A stretch of DNA of 9,612 nucleotides, taken from Planctomycetaceae bacterium (GTDB lineage Bacteria; Planctomycetota; Planctomycetia; Pirellulales; Pirellulaceae). The notes beneath the pieces are model-generated. The model was given only the letters and a program-made list of their open reading frames with translations, was not told the DNA's origin and did not search any database. Both the position numbers and the translations under genes were made by a program. The stretch spans positions 5,296-14,907 of the forward strand of contig DMPQ01000163.1 in NCBI GenBank assembly GCA_003455945.1. Reading direction: 5' to 3'. Positions 1 to 6,417 of the stretch are shown piece after piece (position 1 is the stretch's first letter; each line of letters begins with the position of its first letter).

Positions 1-122
1 CTCGGAGAGCCCGGGGCCACCGTAGCGCGACCGCCCCCGGTCGCATCGATCGTCACTGAAGCGAGACCACAGGGACCCCTCGCTGACGCCGCGGGCTGGG
101 AGGCACGGCAGATCGCCGACCT
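1..122. other. Non-coding stretch downstream of pepT
   Basis: No credible gene is seen here. The plus-strand frames are short or stop quickly, and no start with a ribosome binding site is visible. The stretch is the 3' side of pepT, which stops at 123. Its only clear structure is the hairpin at 27-44, part of a 25-bp repeat described separately. The window edge may hide the end of a further gene. Confidence 0.6.
21..45. repeat. 25-bp hairpin repeat, copy 1 (3' of pepT)
   Basis: The stem GCGACCG (27-33) pairs perfectly with CGGTCGC (38-44) around a CCCC loop. The whole 25-bp unit recurs at 1454-1478 in the same orientation with 23 of 25 bases identical; the similarity stops at both edges. It lies about 80 bases beyond the pepT stop on the transcribed side. 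It could fold at the 3' end of the pepT transcript, but no T-run follows it in the pepT sense, so it is not a canonical intrinsic terminator. Confidence 0.6.
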
Positions 123-1355
123 CTACCCCTCGCTCCAGACCTCGGCCAGCTTCAGACAGACCTCCCCCGCCGCGATCATCTCGTCCAGACAGGCCCATTC
201 GAGCGGCGAATGGAGATTGTGCTGACCGCTGGAGAGGTTCGGTGTCGGCAGCCCCTTTTCGGTCATCACCGAACCGTCGGTCCCGCCGCGGATGATCTCC
301 TTGCGCGCGGTCCGCCCGAGACGCCGATGCGCTTCGATCGCATGCCCCACCGCTCGCGGCTCCTTCGCCAACCCGTCGGCCAGATTGCGGTACTGCTGCC
401 GCACCTCGATCGCGATCGACGAGCCGGGATGGAGCGATTCGACGCGCGAACCGATTTCGCGAAGCAGGTCCGCACGCTCCGCCAACTTCGGCGTGTCGAA
501 CTCGCGAAGCAGGATGCGGATCGTCACTTCGGCGACGCCGCCGTCGATCACGTAAGGATGCAGGAATCCTTCACGCCCTTCGGTCCGCTCGGGAGAGAGT
601 TCGATCGGCAGTTCGCTCAGGAAGGCTCCCGCGACTCGCAGCGCATTGACCATCCGCCCCTTGCCGATCGACGGATGAATGTTGACTCCGCGCACCTTGA
701 CGATCGCCAGGTCGGCCGAAAACGTCTCGACATCGACGATATCCGCTCCGCCGCCGTCGAGCGTGTAGCAGGCGGTCGCACCGAGCTTGGCGAAGTCGAC
801 ATGCTTGACGCCGCGTCCGATCTCTTCGTCGCAGGTGAACAGGATCGTGATCGGACCGTGAGGCAACTCGGGGCGTTCGGCCAACGTCTCGGCCAACTCC
901 ATCAGGATCGCCACCCCTGCCTTGTCGTCGCCTCCGAGGAGCGTCGTTCCGTCGGTCGTGACGATCGTCTTGCCGATCACCGTCCGCAGCTCCGGATTCT
1001 CGGCGACGCGAATCACCTTGGTCGGATCACCGGCCAGAACCAGATCGGAACCGTCGTAGGCGTCGATCACGTGAGGGCGAACGTCGGTCCCGGACGTTTC
1101 GGGACTGGTATCCAGATGCGCGTTGAACGCGATCCTGGGGAGGGCATCTCCGCGATTCGATCCGATCTCGATCCAGACGAGACCATGTTCGTCCTGATGA
1201 GCGGCGGCGTACCCCATCCGCTGCGCTTCGTCGACCAGGATCCGTCCGAGTTCGAGCTGTCCCGGAGAACTCGGATAGACGTCGGTCGAGTCGTCGGCGG
1301 TGGTCGCCGTGCGGACATAGCGGAGAAACCGTTCCAGCAAACGAGTCCGATTCAC
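123..1355 (-). CDS. pepT: Peptidase T (tripeptide aminopeptidase, M20B family)
   Basis: This predicted cytoplasmic zinc aminopeptidase releases the N-terminal residue of tripeptides in the last steps of peptide breakdown. The product is 410 aa, close to the roughly 408 aa of E. coli PepT, and matches it along its length. Di-zinc ligands are all visible: H80 and D82 in HLD, D143 in GGDDKAG, E177/E178 in CDEE, D200 in LDGG and H382 near the C-terminus in NLHS. E177 is the expected catalytic base. The RGGTDG motif (356-361) of the family is present. The M20 dimerisation domain lies at about 215-330, with GVNIHPSIGKG at 223-233. The start is GTG at 1355, chosen because GGGAGA lies 7 bases upstream and family homology begins there. 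The frame stays open upstream to 1988, but that extension runs through repeat DNA and the neighbouring gene. The stop is TAG. The nearest co-oriented gene upstream ends at 1595, so separate transcription is plausible. Confidence 0.96.
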   Translation of the reverse strand: MNRTRLLERFLRYVRTATTADDSTDVYPSSPGQLELGRILVDEAQRMGYAAAHQDEHGLVWIEIGSNRGDALPRIAFNAHLDTSPETSGTDVRPHVIDAYDGSDLVLAGDPTKVIRVAENPELRTVIGKTIVTTDGTTLLGGDDKAGVAILMELAETLAERPELPHGPITILFTCDEEIGRGVKHVDFAKLGATACYTLDGGGADIVDVETFSADLAIVKVRGVNIHPSIGKGRMVNALRVAGAFLSELPIELSPERTEGREGFLHPYVIDGGVAEVTIRILLREFDTPKLAERADLLREIGSRVESLHPGSSIAIEVRQQYRNLADGLAKEPRAVGHAIEAHRRLGRTARKEIIRGGTDGSVMTEKGLPTPNLSSGQHNLHSPLEWACLDEMIAAGEVCLKLAEVWSEG

Positions 1356-1362
1356 GCGCCGA

Positions 1363-1368
1363 TCTCCC
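1363..1368 (-). promoter_or_regulatory. Ribosome binding site deciding the pepT GTG start
   Basis: GGGAGA on the minus strand lies 7 bases before the GTG at 1355. No comparable site precedes other in-frame starts nearby, and PepT homology begins at this GTG. Confidence 0.65.
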
Positions 1369-1395
1369 GCAGCACCGAAGGTCCGAAACGAACGA

Positions 1396-1419
1396 GGGGA
1401 TCCGCATCTTCGCATCCCC
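1396..1419 (-). other. Possible stem-loop in the pepT leader
   Basis: A nine-position stem, GGGGATGCG against CGGATCCCC with one mismatch, closes a 6-base loop about 40-65 bases upstream of the pepT start. It would lie in a pepT leader if transcription starts further upstream. In DNA this rich in G and C such stems arise by chance, so a regulatory role is only a guess. Confidence 0.25.
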
Positions 1420-1453
1420 CTGCCCTGCTCGCCATGGTCCGTCGTCCGACCGA

Positions 1454-1478
1454 CGTAGTGCGACCGACCCCGGTCGCA
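1454..1478. repeat. 25-bp hairpin repeat, copy 2 (5' of pepT)
   Basis: The perfect 8-bp stem TGCGACCG (1459-1466) / CGGTCGCA (1471-1478) has an ACCC loop. The unit matches 21-45 at 23 of 25 positions in direct orientation; the two differences are one base in the loop and one at the outer edge of the stem. Both copies lie in non-coding DNA and together bracket pepT. This copy is 14 bases from the 98-bp repeat at 1493-1590. A REP-like dispersed intergenic palindrome is the simplest reading. Confidence 0.65.
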
Positions 1479-1492
1479 GCATTTTCCGAATT

Positions 1493-1590
1493 GAGGGCAC
1501 TGAGGCGCTGATTGAGACACCGAGGGAAGTCCGGAGGCACGGTCGGAGTTCTTCTCACGGAGGGACTGAGGAGCGCGAAGACACGGGGGG
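1493..1590 (-). repeat. 98-bp dispersed intergenic repeat, copy A
   Basis: Read on the minus strand, this matches the plus strand at 4429-4526 without gaps, with 87 of 98 positions identical by hand alignment, including an uninterrupted identical run of 31 bases. It begins 4 bases after the stop codon of the zinc-ribbon gene and reads in that gene's direction. Short open frames cross it on both strands, but none has a ribosome binding site or a recognisable product. It does not look like an insertion sequence: it is too short, with no terminal inverted repeats or target duplication that I can see. Confidence 0.85.
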
Positions 1591-1594
1591 ATGT

Positions 1595-2740
1595 CTACGA
1601 CCCCGCGGTCCCTTCGTCGAAGACCGCCGAGCGACGGATCGTGTCGCGCCAGCGCAGTGCTTCGCGACCGCACCACCAGGCGAGCGACGACGCCATCAGG
1701 ACCATGCAGAGCGACCAGATCGCTCCCTTGAACTGGAGCAGCCGCGGGAGCTCGAGCCAGCGGATCACCAGGTGCTCGGCCGGAGCCAAGGCGAGCACGA
1801 CCGCGAACGCCGCCGAAACGGTCGCGACGCCGAGCAGAAAGACCGCCGCGACCCAGTGGGCACTCCAGTCGCCGACTTGAGCGAGCAGCGCCGCGTAGGC
1901 CGCATGCAACGCGCCGATCAGGATCAGCACGATCGCCCACGAACGGAGCTCGGCGGTCGAGGGATTCGTGAGCCAGCCCGACTGCCACGCTCCGATCAGT
2001 ACGTTCGCCAGGCCGAGGAGCAGGATCAGAAAGGCGATGATCCGCGCGATCGACCGACGCGTCATCTCGTAGAGCTGCTGATGACGACGCCCTTCGAAGA
2101 CCGCCAGTCGCACCTCGTCGAGACGAATCGTCGGCAGTGCGACCACGGGAGTCGGGCGTTCGATCGGAGGTACGATGATCGGCAGGTCGGGAGCAACGGA
2201 CGAACCCTCCTCGGACCTGCCGATGCTCTCCATTCGAATCGTCGACGGAGGGACCGGCAGAGACGGTTCGTCGGCCGGTTCCTGCGCCGCGACCGTCGAG
2301 CGGAAGGGATCGACCGCCGTCACGAGCGGTGTCGCCGATTCCTCCCGTTGGTCACCTGCCGCCGAATCGACCGGCTGAGGCAACTCGCTCGACTGCACTG
2401 CTTCGGCCGGCTCGGCCATTCGTGCCGGAATCGGCGGTTCGGCAAGCGGCAATGGTGGCGCCGCGACCGCAGGGAGCTCGAATCGATCGGACGAGACCCG
2501 AACGTCGATGTTGGCCGAGCCGTTTTCCGTTGCAGGGCGGATCGGGTCGATCTCGGGCCTCGAATCACCGACTCGCTCGGCCGTCAGGATGACCAGACGT
2601 TCGGCGCCGGTATCGGTCGACTCGTCGAGCGCCGGGATCCGAAGCACCGTCTTGCACTTGGGACAACGGATCTGTTTCCCCGCCTGACGGACCGGAGCCA
2701 CGAAGCGGCAGCCTTCAGGGCAGAGGATTCGGATCGGCAT
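1595..2740 (-). CDS. Zinc-ribbon, proline-rich, four-helix membrane protein of unknown function
   Basis: The function is not recognised. The 381-aa product has three parts. Residues 1-38 form a small zinc ribbon with C7-x3-C11 and C26-x2-C29. Residues about 39-205 are a low-complexity linker rich in Pro, Ala, Glu and Ser. Residues about 231-357 hold four predicted membrane helices, near 231-253, 267-287, 295-320 and 339-357, followed by a short Arg-rich tail. An N-terminal ribbon joined by a disordered linker to a membrane domain is a frequent planctomycete layout; the ribbon probably faces the cytoplasm, as an inference. I start at the ATG at 2740 because the ribbon follows immediately. An in-frame GTG at 2791 would add 17 residues with no domain. 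No strong ribosome binding site precedes either start. The stop is TAG. The gene diverges from the metallopeptidase gene, and its 3' end abuts repeat copy A. Confidence 0.85.
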   Translation of the reverse strand: MPIRILCPEGCRFVAPVRQAGKQIRCPKCKTVLRIPALDESTDTGAERLVILTAERVGDSRPEIDPIRPATENGSANIDVRVSSDRFELPAVAAPPLPLAEPPIPARMAEPAEAVQSSELPQPVDSAAGDQREESATPLVTAVDPFRSTVAAQEPADEPSLPVPPSTIRMESIGRSEEGSSVAPDLPIIVPPIERPTPVVALPTIRLDEVRLAVFEGRRHQQLYEMTRRSIARIIAFLILLLGLANVLIGAWQSGWLTNPSTAELRSWAIVLILIGALHAAYAALLAQVGDWSAHWVAAVFLLGVATVSAAFAVVLALAPAEHLVIRWLELPRLLQFKGAIWSLCMVLMASSLAWWCGREALRWRDTIRRSAVFDEGTAGS

Positions 2741-3000
2741 CGCCGGCTCGACTCGATTCGGTCGGAGGACGGACTCGGGAGGAAGTATCACACCGGCTGC
2801 GGCCGGCGCACTCCAGTCTTCTCACGTCGCGTCACCGGGTCAAACGACTTTCGACCGCTTCGACGATTCGCTCGCGACGACCGCTCGGACGACTCGGAAG
2901 CGAACGCGCGCCAGGGGTGTCCGCCGAGGTCTCGAATGACCATCAGCGGCGTGCGACATGCGAGCAGTCTCCGTCGGGGAGGTGCGGGAGGTCGGCTACC
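2741..3000. promoter_or_regulatory. Divergent intergenic region
   Basis: This spacer separates the zinc-ribbon gene (leftward) from the metallopeptidase gene (rightward) and should hold both promoters. The only suggestive element for the leftward gene is TGTGATACT on the minus strand (2784-2792), which resembles an extended -10. No convincing -35 accompanies it. If real, it would place the transcript start inside the longer frame and favour the ATG at 2740. I see no clear promoter for the rightward gene and no operator-like palindrome. Confidence 0.3.
2986..2991 (+). promoter_or_regulatory. Ribosome binding site deciding the metallopeptidase start
   Basis: GGGAGG lies 9 bases before the ATG at 3001. 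The in-frame alternatives, a GTG at 2917 and an ATG at 3055, lack a comparable site. Confidence 0.6.
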
Positions 3001-4413
3001 ATGATGGGATGTCGTCCGTCCGAGGTCATCCTTCTTCCGTTCGGATCGTCGCTCATGCTGTCGCTCGCCGCTCGTTCTCGGGTTCGCCATGCTCGCTCGC
3101 TCTTGTCGATCGCCCTCGTCATCGGCGCGTCGTTGGCGGCCGTCGATCGGGCCTCGGCTCAGGAACGGACTGCAACGTTCGACGACTTCGATTCGGTCGC
3201 GCTCGGCGATCGCTGGCTGATGATCGGCGGCGAGAATGCCACCGCGGCTCGCGTTCCGGTCCCGGCGGAGGTGAAGGAGCCGGGAGTCGCCGATCGGATG
3301 GCGCGCATCGAGTTCGTTCCCGGAGCGATCTTCGCGATGCGCAACGAAGTCGCCTGGCCGGAGCTCGATGCGCCGTCGTCGATCCGTCTGCGGCTGCGCG
3401 CCGCCGAAGCGAGCGAACAGGATCCGGAGCGGATCGAGGTGCGCGTCTACTCGCGCCAGCGGCGCGCCTGGCGCTGGCGACGGATCGATCTGACCGACGA
3501 TCGCTGGCGGACGGTCGAACTGCCGATGCCTCTGTTCCTGCACAGCGACGCGACTCATGTCCGGTGGAACGAGGCGGCTCGGCTGGCGATCTTCTCGCGG
3601 ACCGCAGGGACGATCGAGTTCGATCGGATCGAGTTGGTTGCGGCCGGCGCAACCGAGGCCGACGAACTGACGGCCGAAGCGCTGTCGGAACTCGCCTTCG
3701 GCCCGCGCGGCCGAGTCGTGCGGCGCGATCCGTTCGCGATCGTCACCGATTGCGATGATCTGCAGGTCGAACCGATCCTCGATCGTCTCGACGCGCTGCG
3801 TCTCGAAACCGATTCCCTGCTCGGAGCGCCGACCGAACCCGATCCGACCGTTCCGCTCCTGATCTTCCGCGAGGCGGCGGAGTTCCGAACGTTCTTCGAG
3901 CGGTTGGGTCAGGCGCTGCAGGTGACCGTCGCGCCGCCGCGGACCGAAGGCTATACCGCCTTCGGCATCGCCTGTTGTGTCCGGAGCGACGAGTTCGGTC
4001 CGGTCCGCCCGATCTACGTGCACGAGACGTGTCATGCGCTGCTGGAACGGCGACTGGGGCTGTCGAACCGGAACGAATGGCTGCACGAGGGGCTCGCCTC
4101 GCATTTCCAGTCGCGCTTGCTCGCGCAGGACGAGGATCGGCGTCGAGCGGCGACGGCGGTAGTCGCCGAACCGGCCGCATGGCCCGAGCTGCTGTCGGGA
4201 AAGCCGATTGCGCTCGACGACTACGCCGAAGCGATGTTCCTCGTCGAGTGGCTGACGGCGGACGAAGGGCGACGGGCGAAGTTCGTCGAGGCGCTCGAAG
4301 CGATGCGCCGCGACGGCTCGACCACCTTCGTCGACGGACCGGCCACGATCACCGGCCGCTCGACCGAAGCGGCTCGCGCCGAGTGGCTCGACTGGATCAG
4401 CCGCCAGCGCTGA
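3001..4413 (+). CDS. Secreted HExxH metallopeptidase (gluzincin type) with N-terminal beta-sandwich-like domain
   Basis: This is a predicted exported zinc peptidase of 470 aa. An N-terminal signal peptide has a hydrophobic core at about 34-48 and a likely cleavage after A53 (ASA, then Q). Residues about 58-215 are beta-rich, start with a TFDDFD stretch and end with IEFDRIEL, resembling jelly-roll sugar-binding (CBM/CIA30-like) modules; that comparison is by eye. The catalytic part carries H341-E342-x-x-H345 and, 18 residues on, E363 in a WLHEG context, the expected third zinc ligand of gluzincins. This pattern is typical of the 'peptidase MA-like' family common in planctomycetes. The substrate is unknown. 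The start is the ATG at 3001, supported by GGGAGG 9 bases upstream. A second ATG at 3004 is possible, and the ATG at 3055 would give a more usual signal-peptide length. It diverges from the zinc-ribbon gene and converges on pckA. The stop is TGA, followed after 15 bases by repeat copy B. Confidence 0.85.
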   Translation: MMGCRPSEVILLPFGSSLMLSLAARSRVRHARSLLSIALVIGASLAAVDRASAQERTATFDDFDSVALGDRWLMIGGENATAARVPVPAEVKEPGVADRMARIEFVPGAIFAMRNEVAWPELDAPSSIRLRLRAAEASEQDPERIEVRVYSRQRRAWRWRRIDLTDDRWRTVELPMPLFLHSDATHVRWNEAARLAIFSRTAGTIEFDRIELVAAGATEADELTAEALSELAFGPRGRVVRRDPFAIVTDCDDLQVEPILDRLDALRLETDSLLGAPTEPDPTVPLLIFREAAEFRTFFERLGQALQVTVAPPRTEGYTAFGIACCVRSDEFGPVRPIYVHETCHALLERRLGLSNRNEWLHEGLASHFQSRLLAQDEDRRRAATAVVAEPAAWPELLSGKPIALDDYAEAMFLVEWLTADEGRRAKFVEALEAMRRDGSTTFVDGPATITGRSTEAARAEWLDWISRQR

Positions 4414-4428
4414 GCAATGCCCGCGCTG

Positions 4429-4526
4429 CTCCCCGTGCCTTCGCGCTCCTCAGCGCCTCCGTGAGAAGAACTCCGACCGTGCCTCCCGACTTCCCTCGGC
4501 GTCTCACTCGGCGCCTCCGTGCCTCC
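4429..4526 (+). repeat. 98-bp dispersed intergenic repeat, copy B
   Basis: This is the counterpart of copy A (1493-1590), inverted relative to it in the window but again in the sense of the gene it follows. It contains the 11-mer GCGCCTCCGTG twice (4453-4463 and 4511-4521), suggesting an origin from a shorter repeating unit. It lies in the convergent spacer between the metallopeptidase and pckA. No protein or recognisable RNA family is seen. Confidence 0.85.
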
Positions 4527-4533
4527 CCGCTTT

Positions 4534-4550
4534 CCCGCCAGGATCGCGGG
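4534..4550. other. Small stem-loop after repeat copy B
   Basis: CCCGC (4534-4538) pairs with GCGGG (4546-4550) around a 7-base loop, 7 bases past the end of repeat copy B. Its position mirrors the hairpin beyond copy A. No T-run follows on either strand. Base composition alone could produce it. The rest of the convergent spacer, up to the pckA stop at 4612, shows nothing else. Confidence 0.3.
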
Positions 4551-4611
4551 GGCCACGTCGCTGATCCCGGCGCTCCGCTTCGGGCTGGTCGGGTCGGTAC
4601 GGCTCCTCCGT

Positions 4612-6204
<1,593 letters not shown>

Positions 6205-6209
6205 GGGGA

Positions 6210-6215
6210 CCTTCC
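6210..6215 (-). promoter_or_regulatory. Ribosome binding site deciding the pckA start
   Basis: GGAAGG on the minus strand lies 5 bases upstream of the ATG at 6204, where PckA homology begins. Confidence 0.65.
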
Positions 6216-6321
6216 GGCGCGAGGAACCGACCTGTCCGCACGAGCGTGGGACTTCGCGAGCGGTCGGCGACCGCCGCGTCTTTCGGCCGGCCCTCGACCG
6301 AAGCGCGACGGGCCTGACCGC

Positions 6322-6350
6322 ATTGACCCATGGTCCCGCATCCAAGTCAA
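6322..6350 (-). promoter_or_regulatory. Candidate sigma70-like promoter for pckA
   Basis: On the minus strand TTGACT (6345-6350) matches 5 of 6 bases of the -35 consensus. It is followed by a 17-bp spacer and GTCAAT (6322-6327), a weak -10 matching 3 of 6. Transcription would begin near 6315, giving a leader of about 110 bases. The -35 and the ideal spacing are encouraging in a G+C-rich spacer, but the -10 is poor. No operator is apparent. A small hairpin (6260-6274, stem GCGGTC/GACCGC) lies in the leader. Nothing else is seen in the 6205-6417 spacer, including no clear terminator for the kinase gene. Confidence 0.35.
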
Positions 6351-6417
6351 GACGACCTCCGGCCGTCGCCGAGCCGAGTCTTGCGCATCGCGAAGAGCCG
6401 AGCGGTCACGCGGCTGT

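Noticed and set aside
210..1511. A 433-codon plus-strand open frame opposite pepT
   Set aside because: It is antisense to a well-supported enzyme, Arg/Asp-rich with no domain, and is expected in G+C-rich DNA where the opposite frame rarely stops.
1512..1590. A short peptide frame shared by both 98-bp repeats, which could suggest a conserved small protein
   Set aside because: It lies antisense to the genes the repeats follow, has no ribosome binding site, and the DNA similarity extends beyond it. The shared peptide follows from the DNA repeat.
1772..3004. A 410-codon plus-strand open frame opposite the zinc-ribbon gene
   Set aside because: The product is a low-complexity Arg/Asp-rich string. 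The opposite strand encodes a clear zinc ribbon and four membrane helices.
2788..4104. A 438-codon minus-strand frame whose stop overlaps the possible GTG start at 2791 of the zinc-ribbon frame, resembling translational coupling
   Set aside because: It lies opposite the metallopeptidase, whose signal peptide and HExxH motif are clear. The product has no recognisable fold, and the GTG is probably not the true start.
6260..6274. Hairpin GCGGTC/GACCGC in the pckA leader as a riboswitch or attenuator
   Set aside because: The stem has only 6 bp, with no conserved aptamer features, no leader peptide and no alternative terminator; chance is a sufficient explanation.
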